Positions 16,996 through 26,481 of a stretch of DNA of 64,000 nt are shown one piece after another. The notes beneath the pieces are model-generated. The model had not been told where the DNA came from and made no database searches. It worked only from the letters and a program-made list of their open reading frames with translations. Both the position numbers and the translations under genes were made by a program. The first letter of the stretch is position 1, and each line of letters opens with the position of its first letter. Origin of the DNA: Zobellia russellii (GTDB taxonomy: Bacteria; Bacteroidota; Bacteroidia; Flavobacteriales; Flavobacteriaceae); contig NZ_JACSOI010000001.1 of NCBI RefSeq assembly GCF_018728565.1, positions 1,116,001 through 1,180,000 on the forward strand. Direction: 5' to 3'.

Positions 16996-18519
16996 TTAGG
17001 GTTTTGTCCAGTAATCCATAACCAGAACATCATCAATTAAAGGTCCAATTTTATTTACCAAGGCTATATGTGCCTCGTGAAATAAATATATTTCCCTAGC
17101 ATGGTCATCTTTGAACGTTAACGTAAAGGCATGGGTAAACCCTTTGCTAGCTCCTTCTTTACTATCATTAAGACCCCATTCTATGTTCTCGATTTCAGGA
17201 ATTTCTTTTTTAAGATTCAAGAAGGCATTCACGGCTTCGTTAAGTTCTACTTCGGTAGCTTCTTTTTTGTATTTCAGGTTAACGATGTGCCTTAGGACTT
17301 TATCACCTCTATCTGCCTTAGGAGCAACCTTATACGTTGCTATCTTCTTTAGGTCAAATCTGTTGGAGCCGGCTATTAATAAGTTAACATCATCTATTTG
17401 ATGCGACCGCAGACCATAATAAATAGAAAAACCATTTTCTAGATAATTTAGAGGCGTGAGCGTCCCGTCTTCTGTTAACTTACAAAGTTGAATACTGGCA
17501 TCGTCCCGAGTCCCTACGGCCAAAATAGCTTCATTGTTATCTACGGAAACGACCTCAATTCTTGTTTGCCCTTGCAGTTTAGTGTTTTCATCATCTTTTA
17601 GAACAAAGTGAGGTTCTAAAGCCCCTTTTCTATTCACTTTAAAAACACTTACCCCATCACCATGATATACAAAGTCCGGGTTTTTAATAAAGCCATTTCT
17701 TTTATAGTATTTATGGTGTCTGTGGCCCACTATGATATAATGATTGTCTCCAAGTTTTACCCCGGTTACCGGATAGGCCCCTGTTAAGTATCTATCTGTA
17801 GTATTATCGCTAATATTATTTATGTTTTTAAAAGAACCGTTTTCATACACCCTAAAGCTGCTCACGCCATTGTCTTGAAACCCGCCAGTGTATAAAAACG
17901 TTTTTCCTTTTAATTTGTGTGTGAACATCCCTATGATTCCGTCTGTATGAATTTTTTCATCATCTTTCATAGATTGTACGTGGGTGAGTTTGCCATCTTT
18001 ATGGATTTTAAAACTGCTCAACCCAGGTGTTTCTTCCAAGCCACCAATAAACAGGTAAGATCCTTGATTCATATGAACTACCTGCAGTGTAATGGCAATC
18101 CCAAGGTGCGTTTCGTCAGTATCCATGGTCAGGCTAAGTCGTTCTAAAGAACCATCATCTAAAATCTTAAAAGTCTCAATGGCATTACCGAACTTGTTTG
18201 CTACAAATAAAAAGTCCGTACCGCTAATGTTGTCCGCCACCATACCTCTAGCTGGACCTTCTTTTTTGTAAAGTTCTTGAGTGCCTATTGGGTTAAGCTT
18301 GCCCTCTTTGTTCAAGCTAAATATGTCTATACCCCCAAAACCTCCGGCATATACAAAATGAGCACCGTTTTTTTCATAGCTCGTAATGGTTACCGTATTG
18401 TTCGCAGATACACTTTTGAAATCCTGCAGATAGGGCATGAGGTCATTTGTGTTTTGCGAAATACACAATTGTGAGAGGGACAGTGCGATGATAGTTATAC
18501 ATAGTGTTAAGCGGCTCAT
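16996..18519 (-). CDS. Secreted beta-propeller protein with C-terminal Dabb domain
   Basis: A 507-residue protein from the ATG at 18519, with a signal peptide (MSRLTLCITIIALSLSQLC). Residues about 20-400 form repeats of about 50 residues of the type 'FLYTGG...SSFKI..DG.L' (GGFGGIDIFSLNKEGKL, GGLEETPGLSSFKIHKDGKL, GGFQDNGVSSFRVYENGSF), a lactonase-like propeller. Residues about 405-507 are a stress-responsive A/B-barrel (Dabb) domain (VLRHIVNLKYKKEATEVELN, then GFTHAFTLTFKDDHAREIY and HEAHIALVNKIGP). The fusion is unusual. The upstream HbpS/GlcG-like gene ends 17 bp before the ATG, so they are co-transcribed. The role is unknown. Confidence 0.78.
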   Translation of the reverse strand: MSRLTLCITIIALSLSQLCISQNTNDLMPYLQDFKSVSANNTVTITSYEKNGAHFVYAGGFGGIDIFSLNKEGKLNPIGTQELYKKEGPARGMVADNISGTDFLFVANKFGNAIETFKILDDGSLERLSLTMDTDETHLGIAITLQVVHMNQGSYLFIGGLEETPGLSSFKIHKDGKLTHVQSMKDDEKIHTDGIIGMFTHKLKGKTFLYTGGFQDNGVSSFRVYENGSFKNINNISDNTTDRYLTGAYPVTGVKLGDNHYIIVGHRHHKYYKRNGFIKNPDFVYHGDGVSVFKVNRKGALEPHFVLKDDENTKLQGQTRIEVVSVDNNEAILAVGTRDDASIQLCKLTEDGTLTPLNYLENGFSIYYGLRSHQIDDVNLLIAGSNRFDLKKIATYKVAPKADRGDKVLRHIVNLKYKKEATEVELNEAVNAFLNLKKEIPEIENIEWGLNDSKEGASKGFTHAFTLTFKDDHAREIYLFHEAHIALVNKIGPLIDDVLVMDYWTKP

Positions 18520-18535
18520 GATGCTGTTTTTTAAA

Positions 18536-19030
18536 TTATTCAAGTATGGCGTTGGCTCCCACGGAGGCTATTTCATGGTCCTGTTCAATGGTTCCGCCAC
18601 TAACCCCTATGGCACCTATAATTTTACCTTGTTCGTTTTTAATAGGAATTCCGCCCGGAAAGGAAACGAGTCCGTTGTTTGTGAGTTCAATATTATAAAT
18701 AATACCCCCGGGTTGGGTAAGCTTACCTAGGTCTCCGGTGTTGATATTAAAATAACGAGATGTTTTTGCCTTTTTAATCGCTACATCTATGCTTCCTAGA
18801 AATGAATCGTCCATACGGATAAAGGCTTTTAAGTTGGCACCTGCATCTACTACGGCAATATTTACCGGTGCCTCTAAAGCTTCAGCTTTTTCCTTGGCCG
18901 CTAAAACAGCTTGTAGGGCTTTTTCGTTTGAAATATCCGTTGATGTTTGAGAAGAGGCAACACCCGTATTGAAAAGAACGAGAAAGGCTAGAATTTTTAT
19001 GCCTTTGGGTAATAAAGCTTTGGTCTTCAT
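18536..19030 (-). CDS. Secreted HbpS/GlcG-type (DUF336) protein
   Basis: A 164-residue protein with a signal peptide (LAFLVLFNTGVASSQ region) followed by a GlcG/HbpS domain: EKALQAVLAAKEKAEALEAP, NIAVVDAGANLKAFIRMD, SIDVAIKKAKTSRYFN, PGGIIYNIEL, VSFPGGIPI and IGAIGVSGGT. Members bind haem or small molecules (HbpS in Streptomyces) or accompany glycolate and cob(I)alamin pathways. Being exported, a periplasmic ligand-binding or redox role is likely here. A Crp/Fnr gene lies 78 bp upstream on the same strand and may regulate it. Confidence 0.85.
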   Translation of the reverse strand: MKTKALLPKGIKILAFLVLFNTGVASSQTSTDISNEKALQAVLAAKEKAEALEAPVNIAVVDAGANLKAFIRMDDSFLGSIDVAIKKAKTSRYFNINTGDLGKLTQPGGIIYNIELTNNGLVSFPGGIPIKNEQGKIIGAIGVSGGTIEQDHEIASVGANAILE

Positions 19031-19108
19031 GGCTATTTACATTTTTAGATAGGCAAATATCTTGAATGAAGTTGGCAAAAGAGTTGAACTAGTTCAACTC
19101 AAAAAAAA

Positions 19109-19684
19109 TTATTTGACGCTCTTTTTAATTTTGCTCAAGAATTCATGTCTAATGCCTAGATAACCCGCTATTTGCTTGTCCGTGAGTTTGGATGATATCT
19201 CAGGATAGGTCTGGATGAAATGGAGATAACGTTCTTTGGCGGTCAAACAATGGTTGCGTACCAATCTCCTTTGCCAAGAAACCAAACCTTTTTGGAACAT
19301 TATTCTAAAGATTTTCTCTGCAACGGGCAAAGAATTATAAAGAGCAAGTTTGTCCTGTCTATTGATTAAGAGTATTTTACTGTCCTCTATGGCCTCTATG
19401 TTTAGATCGGACGGAATTTGGTTCATAAAACTATCAATATCCATCAGCCACCAATCTTTTACCGCAAAATAAAGGGTGTTCTCATTCCCTTTTTTATCCA
19501 AGGTAAAAACCCTAAAACAACCTTCTGTTACAAAACCTTCAAATTTACAGACCTGCCCCTGTTGTAATAAAAATTCTTTTCTTTCTATAGATTTAGGATG
19601 AAAGAAGCTACAGAAAACCTCCTGTTCCGTTTTGGAAAGTTGGGCATTCTTTTCTATGTGTTCTAAAAGTAAATCGTGTGACAT
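19109..19684 (-). CDS. Crp/Fnr-family regulator A
   Basis: A 191-residue protein with an N-terminal cyclic-nucleotide-binding-like beta barrel (FLLQQGQVCKFEGFVTEGCF, YFAVKDWWLMDIDSF) and a C-terminal winged helix (LTAKERYLHFIQTYPEIS, KLTDKQIAGYLGIRHEFLSK). The phosphate-binding cassette of true cAMP binders is not recognisable, as is usual for Bacteroidetes members, which may need no ligand. It is divergent from a second Crp/Fnr gene at 19839 and heads the HbpS-propeller unit, its probable target. Confidence 0.87.
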   Translation of the reverse strand: MSHDLLLEHIEKNAQLSKTEQEVFCSFFHPKSIERKEFLLQQGQVCKFEGFVTEGCFRVFTLDKKGNENTLYFAVKDWWLMDIDSFMNQIPSDLNIEAIEDSKILLINRQDKLALYNSLPVAEKIFRIMFQKGLVSWQRRLVRNHCLTAKERYLHFIQTYPEISSKLTDKQIAGYLGIRHEFLSKIKKSVK

Positions 19685-19838
19685 TTATTGCCTAGTTCCT
19701 TATGTTCAATTGTTTGTTGCAATATAGAGGAAAGAATTATACTGGGCCTTTGGTGAGATGGAAATAACCTGTTTTGTAATAGTATGTATAAGGGATGTCT
19801 TTACGTTTTTTCTTTAGAATATTTATATATTGAACAAT

Positions 19839-20414
19839 ATGGAAATTCAGAGACTAAAAAAAGCTACGGAAACTTACGGACTTGATTTGTCTCAAAAATC
19901 GTTACGAGCTTTTAGTGCTTTATGTAAAGAAACGACCTATTTAGCAGGAGGTATCATTTTTAAGCCTAATCGTAACAATAAATCCGAATATGTCTTACTG
20001 AAGGGAATAGCGCGTACTTTTTTATTGAACACCCAAGGAGAGGAAATCACGCTTTCCTTTTTTGAGGAAAATATGATTTTGCCTCCCTGCGTAACCCGAA
20101 CCAAAAATGAAAAGTCATTATTGTACGGAGAGGCGCTAACTGACTGTGTCTTCGCCGAAATAAATGCGGATGATTTTGAATCGTTGATGATTGAAAATCT
20201 AGAAATACGAGATTTTGGTAATTCCGTGCTACGGCAAGAGCTATTGAACAAAGTTCACAAAGAGATACGAATGGCCACTTGGACTGCCAAAAGGCGTCTG
20301 GACCAGTTTCGGGATGACTTTGGTATGTTGGAAAACCGTATTCCCCATCCTATGATCGCTTCCTATTTGGGAATCACCAATGTTTCCCTTAGCAGACTTC
20401 GGAAGCGGTCTTAA
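19839..20414 (+). CDS. Crp/Fnr-family regulator B
   Basis: A 191-residue protein with the same architecture as regulator A: barrel residues YLAGGIIFKPN, YVLLKGIARTFLLNTQGEE, and a C-terminal winged helix with MATWTAKRRLDQFRDDFGM and HPMIASYLGITNVSLSRLRK. I use the ATG at 19839; an in-frame TTG lies at 19830. It is divergent from regulator A across about 150 bp and is followed after 69 bp by a membrane protein gene and then an alpha/beta hydrolase on the same strand. Confidence 0.87.
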   Translation: MEIQRLKKATETYGLDLSQKSLRAFSALCKETTYLAGGIIFKPNRNNKSEYVLLKGIARTFLLNTQGEEITLSFFEENMILPPCVTRTKNEKSLLYGEALTDCVFAEINADDFESLMIENLEIRDFGNSVLRQELLNKVHKEIRMATWTAKRRLDQFRDDFGMLENRIPHPMIASYLGITNVSLSRLRKRS

Positions 20415-20483
20415 AAAAGCGATTTTATCAATTGTTAATGTAGGAACTAAATTGCTGCCATTTCTTTGCTGAAAATCAAGGGA

Positions 20484-21038
20484 ATGAAAACATTTAGAAA
20501 TAGTCTGCTTCAAAATATTCAAGGTAAAAAGGTATTGTTCCTGTTCTTGCTAACCAATGCCGTTTACGCCACAATGCTTTTTATTACCATTCCTAAAGTC
20601 ATGAGCTTTTCCAATGGAATGCGGTTGTTGGATATGCAGCCATTGGGATATGAGCATGAGTATGTTCACTCACTCTTTCGCACCCTTGGTTCAGAAGGTC
20701 GTCATACTTATTTATACAATCAGATACCTTTAGATATGGTATATCCTTTTCTGTTCGGAATAAGCTATTGCCTAGTCGTGGCATATTTTCTTAATAAATT
20801 CAATAGATTGAAGCCTCCTATGGTATATGTATGCCTGTTGCCATTAATTGTTGGTGCAGCCGATTATTTTGAAAACTTTGGAATAGTATATCTATTGAAT
20901 ACTTATCCGGAAACATCTGACGGTATGGTAACCTTTACGCTCGTTTTTACCTTAGTAAAAAGTATGGGCACGGTTTTGTATTTTTTAATTTTACTGGGGC
21001 TATTGGTTTTGCTACTGCTTAAGATTTTGAGGAAATAA
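20484..21038 (+). CDS. Four-helix integral membrane protein, family not recognised
   Basis: A 184-residue protein with four hydrophobic segments: about 16-36 (KVLFLFLLTNAVYATMLFIT), 86-106 (MVYPFLFGISYCLVVAYFL), 115-140 (PPMVYVCLLPLIVGAADYFE) and 155-182. A conserved-looking motif is GAADYFENFGIVYLL. The start chosen is the ATG at 20484 (MKTFRNSLLQ); the frame is open to a TTG at 20466. It lies 69 bp after a Crp/Fnr gene. No function assigned. Confidence 0.75.
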   Translation: MKTFRNSLLQNIQGKKVLFLFLLTNAVYATMLFITIPKVMSFSNGMRLLDMQPLGYEHEYVHSLFRTLGSEGRHTYLYNQIPLDMVYPFLFGISYCLVVAYFLNKFNRLKPPMVYVCLLPLIVGAADYFENFGIVYLLNTYPETSDGMVTFTLVFTLVKSMGTVLYFLILLGLLVLLLLKILRK

Positions 21039-21090
21039 AAATACTCCGAAGTAAAGAGAGTTAATAGGACCAAATAAGAGATTAAAAATT

Positions 21091-21948
21091 ATGAAGGCAC
21101 TTTTTAAGACGGAAATAGGGAAGAAGGAAATATTGGATCTGTATGATCAAAAACTAGAGGAACTGAATATTGATTTTACATATCTAAATATTGATACTAG
21201 TTTTGGGAAAACCAATATAATTGCCACTGGAGAATCTACTAAACCACCAATTATATTAATTCATGGGTCCAATGGTTGTGCGCCAATTGCCCTTGAAACC
21301 TATCCTAATTTAAGTAAGAACTTTAGAGTGTACGCCGTAGACGTTGTAGCGCAACCCAACAAAAGCGAGGATAGATGGTTAAGTATGAAAGATGATTCCT
21401 ATGGGCGTTGGGTCAATGAAATCATAAGTTCTTTGAAGCTTGAAAAGGTTACTCTTGTGGGGTTTTCTTTAGGCGGGCTCATTATATTAAAAACGCTTGA
21501 GGTTGACGAGAGTAAAGTAAAGCAAGTGTATTTGGCCGCGCCAGCTTACATTGTAAAAGGAAACCCGTTAAAAGCATTGTTCAGGATTTTTATTCCCATG
21601 AAGCGTTTTATGAGAACCCAAAAGATTAAATATGTAGAAAAGTTCCTAAAAGAACTTTTTACGGAACGTGATGAATTTGCTATCAACTATTTATCAAAAG
21701 TGTTTTTGCATTTTAAAATGGATTTTACACCGGTTCCCGTAATACTTAAAAGTCAAGCTAAGTGCATTCAAACACCTATAACGCTATTTGCGGCGGAGGA
21801 TGATATACTCTTTCCAGGAATAAAAATGATAAAAAGAGCAAATAAAATATTTCCTTCTTTAAAGAGCTCCCAAATATTTAAAGATTCAAAACACGTGCAA
21901 AATAGAACGCAGAACCAGATAATTGAAAAGATTATTTTGGATGATTAA
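21091..21948 (+). CDS. Alpha/beta hydrolase
   Basis: A 285-residue alpha/beta-fold hydrolase. Seen are the oxyanion-hole motif HGSNGCAP, the nucleophile elbow GFSLGG (Ser126), a plausible acid in AEDDILFPG and the late His in SKHVQN. No signal peptide, so cytoplasmic. It is 52 bp after the four-helix membrane protein and may share its transcript. The substrate is unknown; esterase, lipase-like or C-C hydrolase activities all fit. Confidence 0.82.
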   Translation: MKALFKTEIGKKEILDLYDQKLEELNIDFTYLNIDTSFGKTNIIATGESTKPPIILIHGSNGCAPIALETYPNLSKNFRVYAVDVVAQPNKSEDRWLSMKDDSYGRWVNEIISSLKLEKVTLVGFSLGGLIILKTLEVDESKVKQVYLAAPAYIVKGNPLKALFRIFIPMKRFMRTQKIKYVEKFLKELFTERDEFAINYLSKVFLHFKMDFTPVPVILKSQAKCIQTPITLFAAEDDILFPGIKMIKRANKIFPSLKSSQIFKDSKHVQNRTQNQIIEKIILDD

Positions 21949-22097
21949 CGTTTTCAACATGATAAGACTTATACTCATAATAATAGCATTTATTCTAACA
22001 GTTTATTTTCAATAGACAGATGTTTATTCATTGGTCCCGATTTTGAACTAGAACAGTAGCCTTGTAACCAATTTTAGTATGATTAGTGAAGATGACA

Positions 22098-22406
22098 CTA
22101 ATTTTTGTCATCCACCAATTACCATGACCTTACCCAATTGTACGTTGTGGTTCTGTCTTTTACTGAAATGTTCTCGGCAAGGAACAATCCAGGAGCACGG
22201 CCTATCCACCCATGACCCGAAATCTGCCATTTCTTTTCGTCCATCTTTTTTCCATCAAATTCATCGGACATGTTATCAATTAATTTCCACTCCTGCTGAG
22301 ACTGTTTTGGGTCCTCTCCGGCTTTGAAATAAGGGGTTTCTTGAGCAAATGCAGTGGTGGTAATAAATAGGGAAAGGATTGTTAATAGGAGGTTGGGTAG
22401 TTGCAT
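22098..22406 (-). pseudogene. GH16 pseudogene with large internal deletion
   Basis: This is a remnant of a near-identical copy of the intact GH16 gene at 51989-52870. The first part (signal peptide, then QQEWKLIDNMSDEFDGKK and GRAPGLFLAENIS) is followed directly by the last part (DRTTTYNWVRSW). About 570 bp encoding the catalytic core, including the ExDxxE motif, are missing. In the intact copy the two sides of the gap are both marked by GTCTTTT (plus strand), and the pseudogene keeps one copy, so slippage or microhomology deletion is likely. The join is in frame, but a CAA to TAA change (22119-22121) then stops translation 6 codons early. No enzyme activity is expected. Confidence 0.88.
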
Positions 22407-22524
22407 TGGTATAGAAATAGAATTGTTCAATTACGGTTAGGTTTTGTACTGTTGTAGAACGATTAACATATGAAACGCAAGAGCAAATGTGAGCTTTGAT
22501 TTTATATACTTGATTGAGACCTTG

Positions 22525-23358
22525 TTATTTTATTTCATTCAAAAGTTGGGTCCAAATTGTATTTTTAAAACGTTCTTTAAATATTCCAAAATGTCCGATT
22601 TTATCGACTTGAAAATTATTTGGATTTAAATGTACTGATTTTCTTTTTGCATTCTTGTATTTCATGGTCATCCAGTCCACCGCCTCTTTAGGTGCAAAAT
22701 CATCATCATCTATGCTATAAGCGGTTACATTTGTCTCTACTGTTTCATAGAAGGTTTTATTGATAGATGTATCGCTAAAAATGTAATCTTGGTTCTTTCC
22801 CCAATTTCGCCATTGATTGGCAACGTTTTTTGGAAGATTTTCCATTCCGCTAATTTTCTTGGAATTTAGATAGCCAAAAGTATTTATGAGAAACGGAAAA
22901 AGAACATGCCAATTGAACCACATTTTTATTCTTCCAATTCCTTTCCAGTATTTCCAGTAACCGGATTGCGCTGCTACTAAAACTATTTTATCCAATTTGT
23001 TAGCTGATTTAGCCAGCCCAATTAGTTGCCCTCCAATGCTATGCCCAAGAATTACTTTCTTTGATTTTGGATAATTATTTATAACGTATTGTATTATGCT
23101 CTCCAAATCATTGCTACCCCAATCTGCAGCGTTGGTTTTTAGTTCTTTGATAGGTCTTTTTAGAGAACGACCTATGCCAGTATAATCAAAGGTGACAACG
23201 GTAATTCCATTATCTTCGGAGAATTTGGCGAATTTACCATAGTACTCCTGCTTTACCCCCGTAGCCGAAGCAATAATTAAAACGGTCTCACTACTGTTAT
23301 CATCAAACAAAGTTGCTGATAATGTTTTAGAGTTATTTTGTATTTCAATCTCTTTCAT
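22525..23358 (-). CDS. Alpha/beta hydrolase (serine aminopeptidase S33-like)
   Basis: A 277-residue protein with the nucleophile elbow LGHSIGG (Ser107), an early VLIIASATGVKQEYY segment, FDYTGIGRS and a closing His in KIGHFGIF. An acid is likely in the DDDDF segment. No signal peptide. I take the ATG at 23358 (MKEIEIQNNS); the frame is open to a GTG at 23382. It belongs to the 'alpha/beta hydrolase family protein' group often near membrane lipid genes, but no neighbour informs on its job; it sits between the GH16 pseudogene and the fructan regulator. Confidence 0.82.
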   Translation of the reverse strand: MKEIEIQNNSKTLSATLFDDNSSETVLIIASATGVKQEYYGKFAKFSEDNGITVVTFDYTGIGRSLKRPIKELKTNAADWGSNDLESIIQYVINNYPKSKKVILGHSIGGQLIGLAKSANKLDKIVLVAAQSGYWKYWKGIGRIKMWFNWHVLFPFLINTFGYLNSKKISGMENLPKNVANQWRNWGKNQDYIFSDTSINKTFYETVETNVTAYSIDDDDFAPKEAVDWMTMKYKNAKRKSVHLNPNNFQVDKIGHFGIFKERFKNTIWTQLLNEIK

Positions 23359-23727
23359 TTCTATACATGGAGCCCTATGCACAAGTTAACGAAAAACTAC
23401 ATAGGCTTCACGCAATACTAATGAAAGGTTGTTGGCTTTTGGTGGTAGGGGAAAAGAATTACCTTGAAATTTTTCGCTTATTTCCAATTCCGGGCTACAT
23501 GTGGAGTGTCTGAAAATGGTATAGAAACAGCTGGAAAGTATCGAGAGGTTAGTTTGCTTTTGCCGGATTTGGAAATGACCGATAAAATACTTTGTCAAGT
23601 AGTAGTTCTTGAATTGTCAATAGAGACTTATTTAAGATATGTATGGATATTAGAATATTACAATCTTATTTATTGAGGAAAAACTATCTATATTTTTCAT
23701 TAAGTTTACCCAAAGCCAACTTAATAG
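23359..23727. other. Intergenic stretch before the fructan regulator
   Basis: About 370 bp between divergent genes. A 70-codon plus-strand ORF at 23464-23676 has no family likeness and no good coding signature, so I do not call it. The last 60 bp hold AT-rich sequence with a TTG at 23672-23674 and TATATTTT near 23690-23697, a loose match to the Bacteroidetes TTG/TAnnTTTG promoter. Nothing else seen. Confidence 0.4.
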
Positions 23728-26481
23728 ATGATTTTCAAAAAGAATGTTTTATTAGCATGTACAGCATGTATTGTACTGCTAATTTCTTCATGTAATGAAC
23801 GAACTTCAGAAAAGAAGATTCGTATTGGGTTCTCCCAAGCGATGACTAATGATGATTGGCGTCGTTCAATGAATAATGCTATGTTGCTTCAGACTTCTTT
23901 GCATCCCAATATTGAACTGGCTATTCGTGATGCAAATTATGAAGTGCAAAAGCAAATAGAACAACTAGAAGGTCTTATTGCGGATAGTCTGGATATTATA
24001 ATAGTTTCTCCCATAAAATCTAAGCCCATAACTCCTGTTGTTGAAAAAGCCTTAAACCTGGGTATACCTGTTTTGGTGGTAGACCGTAAGACCGAAAATC
24101 AGAAATACACGGCCTATTTAGGTGCGGATAATATTGAAGTAGGCCGTAATGCAGCCAAAGAAATTATTGCTTCGAGCACTAAAGATTCCATTAGAATTAT
24201 AGAAATAAAAGGACTGTCAGGTTCCTCTCCTGCAGAAGAAAGAAGTATTGGGTTCCACCAGACAACAGATCAATATCCCATTGCAAAGGTTGTTGCCAGT
24301 ATAGAGGGTGATTGGGAAAAAGAATCTATTCAGCAAGAGTTTAAAACGTTATTAGAAGAGAATCCCAATGTTAATTATGTTTTTGCACATAATGATAGAA
24401 TGGCTGTTGGGGCTTGGGAAGTAGCACGCAACATGGGACTGGAACATCAAATGGATTTCATAGGGGTAGACGGACTATCTGGTCCTAATGGTGGTATCCA
24501 AGCGGTAAAGGACAATATTTTAGAGGCCACCGTACTTTACCCAACCGGCGGAGACGAAGCCATAAAGTTGGCACTGAAAATTTTGAACAAAGAATTGGTG
24601 CCAAAAAACAACATTTTATCTACTACTATCATAAATGAGGTGAACGCCGATATTATGAAAAACCAGTTTGATAGAATTAACGAACAACAGAAAAACATAG
24701 AAAACCAAATAACGGCGATCAAGACTTTGGAAGACCGTTATTACGCACAAAGCAATTTGCTTAAAATAGTAATGGCTCTATTGGTCACCATTCTGGCCTT
24801 GGCGCTTTACAGTGTATATTCCATTTTTGCCATCCGCAAAAAAAACAGGCAGCTAGAGCTTACGAACAGGAAAATCACGGTTCAGCGAAATCAAATAGAG
24901 AAAATTGCAGAAGAAGTAAAACTGAGCAATGAGGCAAGGCTCAATTTTTTTACGGGCCTTTCGCATGAGTTTAAGACACCAATTACCCTAATCATGAGTG
25001 CTGTTGAATCTTTGGGGGAAATGACTAAAGATAAGGGGGCGAGAATGATGAACGAGTTAGAGCTGGTTCACAATAATTCTAACCGGCTATTAAGGCTTAT
25101 TAACCAGCTTTTGGATTTTAGGAAGGTAGAAGACCGTAAGTTTTCATTAAAAGCGTCTAAAACAAATGTGTTCAAGTTTTCTAGAAACATTGTTAATGAT
25201 TTTGTTCGGGAAGCAAAAAAGAGAAATATCAACTTTAAATTAATTACCAATAATGAGGATTTGGAGTTGTTTATAGACCGAAATTTAATGGACAAAGTAT
25301 ATTTTAATCTACTGTCCAACGCTTTTAAGTTTACTCCTGATAATGGAAAGATAGAGGTGAGCATTGAAGACGAGCCCAATAAAGATACAGTTTATATCCG
25401 GTTCAAAGATTCAGGAATGGGTATACCCGAAAAAGAATTGAACCTGGTATTTCAAGCTTTTTTCAAAGGTTCCAACAATAGAAAGAATAGCTCGGGAATA
25501 GGTTTGCACCTGAGTAAGGAATTTGTGGAGATGCATAAAGGTTCTATTATCGTAAAGTCCATTCACGGTACAGAATTTATAATAACCCTATTTAAAGGTC
25601 AAGCCCATTTTAATGAAGATGAAATTATTACGGAGCAAGATCTGATAGATACCAGTGTTATAGATTTTACTTCCGAGCATCTTGTGGATGATAATTATTT
25701 AATACAAGCTCCTGAAAATGGTAAAGAGAAATATTCTATATTGATTATTGAAGATAACAAGGATCTTTCCATTTTTCTCAAAAATAAACTTAAGTTAGAA
25801 TATGATATCTATTTATCGGATGGAACGGACGCTATAGAAAAAGCCTTGGAGATAATCCCGGACATTATTTTATGCGATGTTAATCTACCGGATAAAAATG
25901 GCTTTGAAATCTGTGATATCCTTAAAAGAGATTTGCGTACATCACACATACCCACAGTGCTATTAACTGCGCTGGGCGATCAAGAATCATATTTAAAGGG
26001 CCTTCAATCCGGTGCGGACCTTTATTTTACAAAACCGTTTAGTTATTCCATTTTAGTGCAATCAGTTAAATCCTTGCTGTATAATAGGGAAAAACTTAGA
26101 TTTTATTATACCAGTAATATTCACAAGATAGAGCAGACCGATTCGTTTGGAAATATAGAACAACATTTTGTGAACCAAATGAATAGTTTAATTAATGATA
26201 ACTTGGGCAACTCGGACTTTTCCGTAGAAAATTTAGCCGAAAATTTGAATATTTCGCGCGTACAGCTTTACCGGAAGGTCAAAGCTATTATGGGAATAAG
26301 TATTAGTGATTATATTGGCAAAATACGTCTGGAGAAAGCAAAATCTATGCTGGAGACGACAACTTTGAGCATTTCTGAAATTGCATATGCAACCGGATTT
26401 TCATCACCCAATTACTTTTCTACGACTTTCAAAAACAATTTTGGAACTTCACCTGGCTCTTTTCGTAAATCCTTTTTGTAA
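23728..26481 (+). CDS. Hybrid two-component regulator with periplasmic sugar-binding sensor
   Basis: A 917-residue one-protein signalling chain. Order: signal sequence (residues 1-24, ending in LLISSC, lipobox-like), a LacI/ribose-binding-type periplasmic domain (about 30-325; IRIGFSQAMTNDDWRRSMNN, IIVSPIKSKPITPVVEKAL, GIPVLVVDRK, HNDRMAVGAWEVA, GVDGLSGPNGG), a transmembrane helix (about 344-366), HisKA with SHEFKTP (His413), HATPase_c (NLLSNAFKFTP, GSGMGIP-like DSGMGIP, SSGIGLHLSKEF), a receiver (Asp717 in LCDVNLPD) and an AraC DNA-binding domain (about 805-917). The same architecture is that of the fructose sensor of the Bacteroides fructan locus (BT1754 type). Position immediately upstream of GH32 and SusCD genes supports fructose or fructan sensing. 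Confidence 0.93.
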   Translation: MIFKKNVLLACTACIVLLISSCNERTSEKKIRIGFSQAMTNDDWRRSMNNAMLLQTSLHPNIELAIRDANYEVQKQIEQLEGLIADSLDIIIVSPIKSKPITPVVEKALNLGIPVLVVDRKTENQKYTAYLGADNIEVGRNAAKEIIASSTKDSIRIIEIKGLSGSSPAEERSIGFHQTTDQYPIAKVVASIEGDWEKESIQQEFKTLLEENPNVNYVFAHNDRMAVGAWEVARNMGLEHQMDFIGVDGLSGPNGGIQAVKDNILEATVLYPTGGDEAIKLALKILNKELVPKNNILSTTIINEVNADIMKNQFDRINEQQKNIENQITAIKTLEDRYYAQSNLLKIVMALLVTILALALYSVYSIFAIRKKNRQLELTNRKITVQRNQIEKIAEEVKLSNEARLNFFTGLSHEFKTPITLIMSAVESLGEMTKDKGARMMNELELVHNNSNRLLRLINQLLDFRKVEDRKFSLKASKTNVFKFSRNIVNDFVREAKKRNINFKLITNNEDLELFIDRNLMDKVYFNLLSNAFKFTPDNGKIEVSIEDEPNKDTVYIRFKDSGMGIPEKELNLVFQAFFKGSNNRKNSSGIGLHLSKEFVEMHKGSIIVKSIHGTEFIITLFKGQAHFNEDEIITEQDLIDTSVIDFTSEHLVDDNYLIQAPENGKEKYSILIIEDNKDLSIFLKNKLKLEYDIYLSDGTDAIEKALEIIPDIILCDVNLPDKNGFEICDILKRDLRTSHIPTVLLTALGDQESYLKGLQSGADLYFTKPFSYSILVQSVKSLLYNREKLRFYYTSNIHKIEQTDSFGNIEQHFVNQMNSLINDNLGNSDFSVENLAENLNISRVQLYRKVKAIMGISISDYIGKIRLEKAKSMLETTTLSISEIAYATGFSSPNYFSTTFKNNFGTSPGSFRKSFL

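Noticed and set aside
23464-23676. A 70-codon plus-strand ORF before the fructan regulator
   Set aside because: No signal peptide, family motif or neighbour coupling; its composition looks like translated non-coding DNA.
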